A stretch of DNA of 5,165 nt from JBCDCU01 sp039180865. Its GTDB lineage: Bacteria; Pseudomonadota; Alphaproteobacteria; Rhizobiales; JACESI01. The stretch spans positions 1 through 5,165 of the forward strand of contig JBCDCZ010000310.1 of the NCBI GenBank assembly GCA_039180865.1, in the 5' to 3' direction. Shown here one piece after another: positions 1-5,165 of the stretch; the first letter of the stretch is position 1, and each line of letters begins with the position of its first letter. Under the pieces are notes generated by a model. That model saw only the letters and a program-made list of their open reading frames with translations, made no database searches and was not told the DNA's origin. A program made the position numbers and the translations under genes.

Positions 1-945
1 GACTTCCAAGGTGTTGCCGATGCTACGCCCGCAAACCGGAACCGGATCGAAACCGATTTCCCCGGTACGACGGTTCATTCATCGATCGAGAATCTGATGG
101 CGGAGAACACGTACGACATTATCGATGTGGTGACACCGCCGCCCACGCATCGTGAGATCATCGAACCTTTGCTTGGAAAAGCAACGTTGATCATTTGTCA
201 GAAACCTTTCTGCAAAAACCTCACTGAAGCGGAAGAATTGACTGCGGCTGCGGCGCGGTCCGGAACCCAACTCATTATCCATGAAAACTTTCGTTTCATG
301 CCGTGGTTTCGGAAAATTCGTGAAGAGATCGGGGCCGGACGGATCGGCGACGTTCGCCAGGCGTATTTCAGGTTCCGCCCGGGCGATGGGTCCAGGCAAG
401 ACGCCTACCTCTCCCGGCAACCATATTTTCGAATAATGGAGCGTTTCCTCATTCACGAAACCGGAATCCACTACATTGACACGTTTCGCTTTCTTTTCGG
501 CGAACCCGACACTGTTTATGCGGATTTGCGGAAGGAAAACCCTGTGATTGCAGGCGAAGATGCCGGATTCTTCGTCCTTGGCTACCGGAACGGCATGCGC
601 GCCGTCTTCGATGCGAACCGCACGCTCGACCATTCAGCCGACAACACACGCCTGACGCTTGGGGACTTTCTTGTTGAAGGAACCAAGGGCACTATTCGAC
701 TGGACGGCAATGGGAGGCTGTTCTTTCGGGCGACCGGGCAGACAATCGAAACGCCTGTTTCCTACGCCTTCAGCGACCGCGATTTCGGCGGTGATTGCGT
801 CTATCTCTTCCAGAAGGCCATCTGCCAGCATGTCTCGCACAATGAGCCACTGGAGACGGATGCAGAGGCCTATCTCAGCAATGTCCGGATTGAAGAGGCC
901 ATTTATCGCAGCGCGGATTTGAACAAACTTATTGAAATTCTTTAA
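1..945 (+). CDS. Gfo/Idh/MocA-family NAD(P)-dependent oxidoreductase, 5'-truncated by the window edge
   Basis: The frame is open from base 1 to TAA at 943-945, giving 314 visible residues. The start and the N-terminal glycine-rich dinucleotide loop lie outside the window (perhaps 25-30 residues, judged from usual family length). Seen in the fragment: the rest of the Rossmann fold, with VVTPPPTH (residues 43-50); QKP (67-69), the position of the family's EKP motif, keeping the lysine; HENFRFMPW (94-102); and HETGIHYID (152-160), matching the catalytic D-xxx-H region. By analogy with inositol dehydrogenase the catalytic set would be Lys68, Glu153 and His157, with Glu replacing the usual Asp. 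The C-terminal half (about 90-314) is the substrate-binding alpha/beta domain. The family oxidises hydroxyl groups of sugars, inositols and sugar acids in the cytoplasm. The sugar-acid kinase 71 bases downstream suggests one pathway, probably one operon. The QKP/HENFRF style resembles what I recall of D-apiose dehydrogenase-like members, but the substrate is not determined. Confidence 0.93.
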   Translation, partial: DFQGVADATPANRNRIETDFPGTTVHSSIENLMAENTYDIIDVVTPPPTHREIIEPLLGKATLIICQKPFCKNLTEAEELTAAAARSGTQLIIHENFRFMPWFRKIREEIGAGRIGDVRQAYFRFRPGDGSRQDAYLSRQPYFRIMERFLIHETGIHYIDTFRFLFGEPDTVYADLRKENPVIAGEDAGFFVLGYRNGMRAVFDANRTLDHSADNTRLTLGDFLVEGTKGTIRLDGNGRLFFRATGQTIETPVSYAFSDRDFGGDCVYLFQKAICQHVSHNEPLETDAEAYLSNVRIEEAIYRSADLNKLIEIL

Positions 946-999
946 GACCGGTTAATGCCACCGTGTTAACAAGACGAGACCGATTTCTTGGCCGGTTTC

Positions 1000-1003
1000 A
1001 GGA
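1000..1003 (+). promoter_or_regulatory. Candidate ribosome binding site for the sugar-acid kinase
   Basis: AGGA ends 13 bases before ATG 1017, a slightly long spacing. I see no comparable purine-rich site before the alternative GTG at 963, so this weakly favours the ATG. The surrounding 946-1016 gap holds no gene and no hairpin followed by a T-run. That fits co-transcription of the dehydrogenase and kinase. Confidence 0.4.
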
Positions 1004-1016
1004 TGGCGTAATCTTT

Positions 1017-2303
1017 ATGGATGCAAAGATCTTTTTTGGCGCCATTGCTGACGACTTCACCGGTGCAAGCGATCTTGCAGCCCTTCTTGCGCGGAGTGGT
1101 GCGCCCGTCTCCCTGCGGTTTGGTCTCGATGGGCTGGAAGCAGACGGTTTTTGCAATCCTTTTGAAGTGATAGCCCTCAAGATCCGCACCGCGCTGCGCG
1201 AGGGTGCTGAACGCGACGCTGTTGAAGCGCTGCGCTGGCTGAAAGCGAGAGGCGCGGAACGCTTCTTCTGGAAGTATTGTTCTACCTTCGATTCAACCGC
1301 AAAAGGTAATATCGGCCCGGTCGCGGAAGCGTTGATGGCCGAGATCGGCACGACTCAGACAATCTACTGCCCGGCTTTTCCCCAAAACGGCCGGACCATC
1401 TATGCAGGGCATCTTTTCGTAAACGACATTCTCTTGTCCGACAGCCCGATGCGCGACCACCCCCTCACGCCGATGCGCGATTCCAATCTGATGCGGCTGC
1501 TTGAACCTCAGGTCGATGGTACGGTGGACCTCGTTCCCCATGCTATCATCTGCAAGGGTTACTCTGCTGTCAGAGATCGTCTTCGCGCACTCGCCGCACA
1601 ACGTGTCAACCATGTCGTAGCCGACGCGACTGAGGACGATCACCTCTCTATCATTGCGGGTGTTTGCCAGAACATGCCGTTAATCACCGGCGGGAGCGCG
1701 ATCGCAGCTCCGCTTCCTGCGCTTTATCGGAAAGCCGGTCACGTCGATTTCGACGATCAGGGGCCAACCCCGCCGCATATTGATGATACGCCCATCATTA
1801 TAAGCGGCTCTTGCTCTGCTATGACCCGAAAGCAAATCGCAGTATTTCGTGACTCCCATCCCGCTTTCAGGATTGACCCCCTGGCGATCGCGCAAGGCGG
1901 TGACGTCATGGCGGAGGCCCGTGATTGGCTCGACAGGTTGCCACTAGAGCAGCCGAAACTGATTTACTCATCCGCTGACCCGGACGAAGTGGCCGAGGTC
2001 CAAAATGTTCTTGGCCGAGACCACGCCAGAAGCGTTACCGAAAATGCACTCGCAAATCTCGCCCAATATGCACTGATGAAAGGCAGTCGGCGTTTCATTG
2101 TGGCCGGAGGAGAGACGTCCGGCGCCGTAATTCAGCATCTCGGGATCACAAAGGTTGATATTGGACCCGAAATTTCACCCGGCGTCCCCTGGACGTTCGC
2201 CAATCTTGAAGTTGAAACGGCGGCCTTCGCACTGAAATCCGGTAACTTCGGTGGCGAGAGATTTTTCGAAGACGCTTTCGACGCACTTCCCCAAACCGAT
2301 TAG
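1017..2303 (+). CDS. otnK: Four-carbon acid sugar kinase (3-oxo-tetronate kinase, OtnK/DUF1537 family)
   Basis: Predicted cytoplasmic ATP-dependent kinase that phosphorylates a 3-oxo sugar acid, classically 3-dehydrotetronate to its 4-phosphate before decarboxylation. From ATG 1017 it is 428 aa, normal for the family. Motifs seen: N-terminal GAIADDFTGASD (8-19), KYCSTFDST (86-94), YCPAFPQNGRT (117-127), DSPMRDHPLTPMRDSNL (142-158), GSCS (264-267), and the C-terminal nucleotide-binding GGETSG (364-369) and KSGNFGGE (407-414). Substrate-binding N domain and nucleotide-binding C domain are both complete. The frame is open further upstream, with a possible GTG at 963 adding 18 residues. I prefer ATG 1017 because family members begin just before the (A)DDFTG motif and an AGGA lies upstream. 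The adjacent dehydrogenase probably makes the oxo acid or its precursor. The usual partners (OtnC-type decarboxylase, OtnI-type isomerase) are not visible. A related kinase such as 3-oxo-isoapionate kinase (OiaK) cannot be excluded, so the symbol is tentative. Confidence 0.9.
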   Translation: MDAKIFFGAIADDFTGASDLAALLARSGAPVSLRFGLDGLEADGFCNPFEVIALKIRTALREGAERDAVEALRWLKARGAERFFWKYCSTFDSTAKGNIGPVAEALMAEIGTTQTIYCPAFPQNGRTIYAGHLFVNDILLSDSPMRDHPLTPMRDSNLMRLLEPQVDGTVDLVPHAIICKGYSAVRDRLRALAAQRVNHVVADATEDDHLSIIAGVCQNMPLITGGSAIAAPLPALYRKAGHVDFDDQGPTPPHIDDTPIIISGSCSAMTRKQIAVFRDSHPAFRIDPLAIAQGGDVMAEARDWLDRLPLEQPKLIYSSADPDEVAEVQNVLGRDHARSVTENALANLAQYALMKGSRRFIVAGGETSGAVIQHLGITKVDIGPEISPGVPWTFANLEVETAAFALKSGNFGGERFFEDAFDALPQTD

Positions 2304-2316
2304 GCATCGCCTATCG
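2297..2316. terminator. Small hairpin across the kinase stop codon (possible weak or bidirectional terminator)
   Basis: TAGGC (2301-2305), a 3-base ATC loop and GCCTA (2309-2313) form a perfect 5-bp stem. CGA (2297-2299) and TCG (2314-2316) extend it to 8 bp with one bulged T at 2300. The kinase stop TAG is the left base of the inner stem, and the right base (CTA) is the stop of a minus-strand reading frame. No T-run follows on the + strand, so this is not a textbook intrinsic terminator. It may instead be a 3' mRNA-stabilising or convergent-end structure, or chance. Confidence 0.3.
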
Positions 2317-2550
2317 CGCTTGCGGCCGTGGCGGCGGATTATCGATGAAGCGGCCCACGACACTGGCCTGCGTCGGATCAACCCTTAAACGAAGAAAATC
2401 GGCGCCATCCGGCATTCGCGACAAGAGGATGCGCGCATGCAGTATCATACCTTCAAGGCTTACACCCAATTGTAAGGATACGAGCAGCGATTTGCGCGCA
2501 TCGGACCAGGCCGGCGGGACAGAGACAACCGACTGCAATGCATCGTCGAT
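2311..2550 (-). pseudogene. Possible remnant of a minus-strand gene (C-terminal ~79 residues), unrecognised
   Basis: On the minus strand a frame open from 2709 ends with TAG at 2313-2311. Its first ~50 codons (2709-2551) are rich in Arg, Trp and Cys and overlap the start of the aldehyde dehydrogenase, so they look non-coding. The last ~79 codons look like real protein: alternating hydrophobic residues, a Leu/Val-rich helix-like stretch (SLLVSLQLGVSLEGMILHAR), then MPDGADFLRLRVDP and a Pro-rich tail. Codons such as GCG, CGC, CTG and GAT resemble the neighbours. There is no good ATG or ribosome binding site. The only starts upstream of the protein-like part are weak, such as TTG at 2538 or 2565. 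I do not recognise a family. It may be a decayed convergent gene, a short hypothetical gene, or a chance open frame. Confidence 0.25.
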
Positions 2551-2583
2551 AAGACAGCACTGCAACAGGGTCCGAAATCGCCA

Positions 2584-2612
2584 TTGCTGCCATTTCGTTT
2601 CTTCACTAAAAC
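2584..2612 (+). promoter_or_regulatory. Weak sigma70-like promoter candidate for the aldehyde dehydrogenase-reductase unit
   Basis: TTGCTG (2584-2589) and TAAAAC (2607-2612) are separated by 17 bases, and the -10 element lies about 80 bases before ATG 2692. Matches to consensus are only 3/6 and 4/6. The call rests mainly on position: a new transcription unit should begin in this gap. Confidence 0.2.
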
Positions 2613-2634
2613 ACCTGGATGGATTAGGGAGTCT

Positions 2635-2671
2635 GCGTCGACATTGGGTCAATCGCAAGTATCGATGACGC
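2635..2671. repeat. Nested inverted repeats upstream of the aldehyde dehydrogenase (possible operator)
   Basis: GCGTC (2635-2639) is the reverse complement of GACGC (2667-2671). Between them ATTG (2643-2646) and CAAT (2650-2653) form a second dyad around GGT. The arms are short and their centres do not coincide. The site sits 21-57 bases before ATG 2692 and downstream of the weak promoter candidate, where a repressor could bind. Chance is a real alternative. Confidence 0.22.
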
Positions 2672-2681
2672 AGCCAGTATC

Positions 2682-2690
2682 GGGGGGAAG
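2682..2690 (+). promoter_or_regulatory. Purine-rich ribosome binding site that decides the aldehyde dehydrogenase start
   Basis: Six G followed by AAG lie directly before ATG 2692. The G-run is 4-9 bases upstream, close to normal Shine-Dalgarno spacing. No similar stretch precedes the upstream in-frame ATG at 2665 or TTG at 2584. The protein motif RQFYINGAW, typical of the first residues of this enzyme family, begins 4 residues after this ATG. Confidence 0.55.
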
Positions 2691-2691
2691 T

Positions 2692-4140
2692 ATGCAGGAT
2701 AAACGGCAATTCTACATCAACGGAGCCTGGGTCGATCCAATCGATGGCAAGGATCTCGCGGTCATAGATCCCTCAACGGAAGAAGCCATTGCAACAATTT
2801 CGCTAGGCGGAGTAGCCGACACCAACACTGCGGTTGCTGCCGCTAAAGGCGCTTTTCCCGCGTTTAGCATGACGTCCAAAGAGGAACGTCTTTCCTATTT
2901 GAAGGCACTTTTCGAGATCTATTCCGCCCGGTCTGATGAAATGGGAGAAGTGATCAGTGAAGAAATGGGCGCGCCAATCAGCATGGCCAAGATGCTGCAA
3001 GCCGGCGCTGGCGCTGGCCATCTCAAAGCCTTCATTCGTGCATTGGAGGCGTTTGAATTCGACCGACCGCTGAGAGAAAACGCGCCGAATGATCGTCTTC
3101 TTTACGAGCCCGTGGGTGTCTGCGGCCTGATCACGCCTTGGAACTGGCCGATGAACCAGGTGATGCTGAAGGTTGCGCCAGCTTTGGCGACAGGTTGTAC
3201 GATGGTGTTGAAACCGTCTGAACTCTCTCCTTTATCGGCGATGCTCCTTGCCGAGATGATTGATGAGGCCGGTGTTCCGGCTGGTGTCTTCAATCTCGTC
3301 AATGGCGACGGCCCTGGCGTTGGGAGCACGCTTTCTGCGCATCCGGACGTCAATCTTGTTTCGTTCACCGGCTCGACCCGCGCTGGGATCGCAATATCCA
3401 AAACCGCTGCGGATACGATCAAGCGTGTCAGTCTTGAGCTTGGGGGGAAAGGCGCAAATATCGTTTTCGCCGATGCGGACGAAAAGGCCGTAAAGCGGGG
3501 TGCCATGCACTGCTTTAACAATACCGGGCAATCCTGCAACGCACCGACCAGAATGCTGGTCGAGCGTTCCCGGTATGACGCCGCAGTCGAAGAAGCAAAG
3601 GCAGCGGCCGAAAAAACGGCTGTTGATCTTGCCGCAAAAGAGGGCCGGCATATCGGCCCCTTGGCGTCGGCCATGCAGTTTGAAAAAGTACAAGCCTTGA
3701 TCGACGCTGGCATATCGGAAGGGGCCCAGCTCGTTGCTGGTGGCACGGGACGGCCGGATGGCTTCAACCGTGGCTATTTCGTCCGGCCAACTGTATTCGC
3801 AGATTGCACCAATGATATGCGTATCATGCGTGAGGAAATCTTCGGTCCTGTTCTGGCAATCGCGCCGTTCGACAGCGAGGATGAGGCAATTTCGATCGCA
3901 AACGATACGCCCTATGGACTGACGAACTACATTCAGACAACTGACGGTCAAAAAGCCAACCGGGTCGCGCGCAAACTGCGCTCGGGCATGGTGGAGATCA
4001 ATGGTGCGCAACGCTCAAGCGGTTCGCCATTTGGTGGCTACAAGCAGTCCGGAAACGGTCGCGAGGGCGGAATGTTCGGCCTTGAGGAATTCCTCGAAGT
4101 GAAAGCCGTCGGCGGCTGGTTTCCGGAAGCCGCTGAATGA
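2692..4140 (+). CDS. NAD(P)+-dependent aldehyde dehydrogenase (ALDH superfamily)
   Basis: Predicted cytoplasmic enzyme oxidising an aldehyde to its carboxylic acid with NAD(P)+. From ATG 2692 it is 482 aa, typical for the superfamily. Motifs seen: RQFYINGAW near the N-terminus; PWNWP with the oxyanion-hole Asn151; KPSE with cofactor-binding Lys174; FTGST (Gly227); ELGGKG with general-base Glu249; NNTGQSCNAPTRM with catalytic Cys282, spaced 33 residues after Glu249 as expected; EEIFGPVL with Glu382; NDTPYGL; and C-terminal PFGGYKQSGNGREGG. It looks fully active. I recall the GQSCNAPTRM cysteine loop from ALDHs of xenobiotic, terpenoid and pyridine catabolic clusters rather than from betaine-aldehyde or succinate-semialdehyde enzymes, but the substrate cannot be read from the sequence. 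Longer in-frame starts (2584, 2665) add non-conserved residues and are less likely. A ferredoxin reductase follows after 32 bases, so the two are probably co-transcribed. Tandem TGA TGA ends the gene. Confidence 0.96.
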   Translation: MQDKRQFYINGAWVDPIDGKDLAVIDPSTEEAIATISLGGVADTNTAVAAAKGAFPAFSMTSKEERLSYLKALFEIYSARSDEMGEVISEEMGAPISMAKMLQAGAGAGHLKAFIRALEAFEFDRPLRENAPNDRLLYEPVGVCGLITPWNWPMNQVMLKVAPALATGCTMVLKPSELSPLSAMLLAEMIDEAGVPAGVFNLVNGDGPGVGSTLSAHPDVNLVSFTGSTRAGIAISKTAADTIKRVSLELGGKGANIVFADADEKAVKRGAMHCFNNTGQSCNAPTRMLVERSRYDAAVEEAKAAAEKTAVDLAAKEGRHIGPLASAMQFEKVQALIDAGISEGAQLVAGGTGRPDGFNRGYFVRPTVFADCTNDMRIMREEIFGPVLAIAPFDSEDEAISIANDTPYGLTNYIQTTDGQKANRVARKLRSGMVEINGAQRSSGSPFGGYKQSGNGREGGMFGLEEFLEVKAVGGWFPEAAE

Positions 4141-4154
4141 TGATCGATTGAGGC

Positions 4155-4160
4155 AGGGAG
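4155..4160 (+). promoter_or_regulatory. Ribosome binding site for the ferredoxin reductase
   Basis: AGGGAG ends 12 bases before ATG 4173, inside the 32-base gap after the aldehyde dehydrogenase. No other in-frame start near the family's N-terminal beta strand competes with this ATG. No terminator lies in the gap. Confidence 0.5.
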
Positions 4161-4172
4161 CAGCTTTAGAGT

Positions 4173-5165
4173 ATGGAGCGGCTGGTCATTCTCGGAGGTG
4201 GACACGCTGCGGCTGCAGCTGTGTCGAAAATTAGGTCCAGCGGCTTTACAGGAAAAGTCGATCTGATCTCAGCCGAGCCCGTCGCACCCTATCAGCGTCC
4301 GCCGCTTTCGAAAAAATATCTGCTTGGCGAAATGAGCCGGGACCAGATTTTGCTCAAACCCGAGCGATACTATCACGATCATGACATTGGGCTTCATCTC
4401 GGCGTTCCCGCGCGCGTCATCAACCGCGACAAACGGATCGTGGAACTGTCTGATGGCGGCGAAATCAGCTTTGATCGCCTCCTAATTGCGACGGGCGCCC
4501 GGCCACGTGCCCTGCCGCCAAAGATGATTGACGGTAATCCTACCATCTTCCCGGTCCGTACTTTGGACGATGTCGATCGCATGGCCGGCTCATTCGATAA
4601 CAACAAACGAGTCCTCGTCATTGGCGGCGGCTATATCGGTCTTGAAGCGGCAGCCGTTGCGGCCAAGCTCGGTTTCGATGTGACCCTCGTTGAAGCGGCG
4701 CCACGTATCCTTCAACGCGTGGCCTGTTCTGAGACGTCCGATTATTTTCGCAAACTTCATACGTCACATGGCGTAGCGGTTCTCGAAGACACCAGGCTGG
4801 AGACGATCTGCGGCACGCCGGAATCCGGTGAAGCGCTTCTTGGAAGCGGCAAGCGGATTTCGTTTGATTTCGCCATATGCGGAATCGGGATCATTCCGGA
4901 AACCGATCTGGCGTCCGACGCCGGATTGATAATTGATAATGGGATTTCAGTTGATTCAACCTGCCGCACAAGTGATCCCGATATCTTTGCTGCCGGCGAT
5001 TGCGCATCATTTGAGTTTAACGGGCGCAGGATTAGACTCGAATCCGTTCAAAACGCGAACGACCAAGGTGAAATCGCCGCGATGAATATGATTGGCGGCG
5101 AGGAGACTTATCGGCCCGTTCCCTGGTTTTGGTCCGACCAATTCGACACCAAACTTCAAATCGCA
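4173..5165 (+). CDS. FAD-dependent ferredoxin--NAD+ reductase (putidaredoxin/rhodocoxin reductase type), 3'-truncated by the window edge
   Basis: Predicted cytoplasmic flavoprotein passing electrons from NADH through FAD to a [2Fe-2S] ferredoxin that serves a P450 or Rieske oxygenase. 331 codons are open to the last base, with about 70-90 residues missing compared with the usual 400-420. Seen in order: N-terminal FAD-binding LVILGGGHAAAAA (4-16); YQRPPLSKKYL (40-50), a hallmark of this subgroup; ATGARPR (106-112); a second Rossmann motif VIGGGYIGLEAA (149-160) for NADH, with Glu174 ending the second strand (LVEAAPR), which favours NADH over NADPH; FAAGDC (272-277) contacting FAD; ESVQNANDQG; and the start of the C-terminal domain, VPWFWSDQFDTKLQIA. 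There is no redox-active CxxxxC pair as in disulfide reductases. In the FAD loop the last Gly of GxGxxG is Ala13. It probably shares an mRNA with the aldehyde dehydrogenase; the ferredoxin and oxygenase partners would be outside the window. Confidence 0.95.
   Translation, partial: MERLVILGGGHAAAAAVSKIRSSGFTGKVDLISAEPVAPYQRPPLSKKYLLGEMSRDQILLKPERYYHDHDIGLHLGVPARVINRDKRIVELSDGGEISFDRLLIATGARPRALPPKMIDGNPTIFPVRTLDDVDRMAGSFDNNKRVLVIGGGYIGLEAAAVAAKLGFDVTLVEAAPRILQRVACSETSDYFRKLHTSHGVAVLEDTRLETICGTPESGEALLGSGKRISFDFAICGIGIIPETDLASDAGLIIDNGISVDSTCRTSDPDIFAAGDCASFEFNGRRIRLESVQNANDQGEIAAMNMIGGEETYRPVPWFWSDQFDTKLQIA

Larger units (their letters stand above)
2304..2691. other. 388-base junction between the two modules, no confident gene
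   Basis: The + strand has no convincing coding sequence here. The frame leading into the aldehyde dehydrogenase is open from 2476, but its 72 in-frame codons before ATG 2692 encode a low-complexity Arg/Gln-rich stretch unlike any aldehyde dehydrogenase N-terminus. The minus strand has a reading frame ending at 2311 that is partly protein-like (separate entry). There is also a hairpin at the left edge, a weak promoter candidate near 2584-2612 and nested inverted repeats at 2635-2671. The functional change on either side (sugar-acid metabolism versus aldehyde oxidation plus electron transfer) makes this a likely boundary between transcription units. Confidence 0.7.

Noticed and set aside
79..633. 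Minus-strand open frame of 184 codons opposite the Gfo/Idh/MocA gene
   Set aside because: Antisense to a clear family member, with no recognisable motif and no plausible ribosome binding site.
946..1016. Short palindromes (ACCGGT, GTTAAC) between the dehydrogenase and kinase as an operator or terminator
   Set aside because: They are isolated 6-bp palindromes without extended symmetry, and no stem with a T-run is present.
2345..2668. Plus-strand 107-codon frame in the junction
   Set aside because: The composition is rich in Arg, Ser and Cys with no domain-like pattern. It is antisense to the more protein-like minus-strand frame and out of frame with the aldehyde dehydrogenase.
2584..2691. 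36-residue N-terminal extension of the aldehyde dehydrogenase from TTG 2584
   Set aside because: Non-conserved residues precede the family's usual N-terminal motif, and the G-rich ribosome binding site points to ATG 2692.
3442..3447. Runs of six G at 3442-3447 and 2682-2687 as possible frameshift or phase-variation sites
   Set aside because: The run at 3442 encodes Gly-Gly of the conserved ELGGKG motif and the frame continues intact on both sides. Six G is short for slippage. The run at 2682 is better explained as a ribosome binding site.
3232..4011. Long minus-strand open frame (259 codons) opposite the aldehyde dehydrogenase, and another of 221 codons at 3102-3767
   Set aside because: Both lie entirely antisense to a strongly conserved enzyme with all catalytic motifs intact. 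Their translations show no recognisable domain, and such frames are common opposite codon-biased genes.
1..5165. tRNA or rRNA genes, CRISPR array, insertion sequence, phage or defence genes
   Set aside because: No repeated spacer-like units, transposase motifs, terminal inverted repeats or RNA-gene signatures were seen on either strand; nearly all the sequence is explained by four metabolic genes.

Overview
The window is ordinary bacterial metabolic DNA with a moderate-to-high G+C content (roughly mid-50s percent by eye, not computed). Codon use and gene types fit an alphaproteobacterium, most plausibly a Rhizobiales-type soil or plant-associated organism. That placement is an inference, because no rRNA, tRNA or other phylogenetic marker is present. 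All four confident genes lie on the + strand, and the first and last are cut by the window edges.

Left module (1-2303): the C-terminal 314 residues of a Gfo/Idh/MocA-family NAD(P)-dependent sugar or sugar-acid dehydrogenase are followed after 71 bases by a complete four-carbon acid sugar kinase (OtnK/DUF1537 family, 428 aa from the preferred ATG). Together they look like part of a pathway that oxidises an unusual sugar or sugar acid to a 3-oxo acid and then phosphorylates it. Tetronate (OtnK) or apiose/apionate (ApsD/OiaK-like) catabolism are the obvious candidates.

Junction (2304-2691): 388 bases without a confident gene. It holds a small hairpin exactly at the kinase stop codon, a minus-strand reading frame whose last ~80 codons look protein-like (possible gene remnant), a weak promoter candidate, and nested inverted repeats just upstream of the next gene.

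Right module (2692-5165): a complete NAD(P)+-dependent aldehyde dehydrogenase (482 aa, all catalytic residues present) is followed after 32 bases by an FAD-dependent ferredoxin/putidaredoxin-type reductase. The reductase runs off the right edge after 331 codons. This pairing is typical of catabolic clusters in which a P450 or Rieske oxygenase, fed electrons by the reductase through a ferredoxin, makes an alcohol or aldehyde that the dehydrogenase oxidises to an acid. The oxygenase and ferredoxin are not in the window. I see no mobile element, CRISPR array, RNA gene or clearly undescribed system here. The most useful leads are the substrate of the left module, the minus-strand remnant at the junction, and the missing oxygenase partner of the right module.
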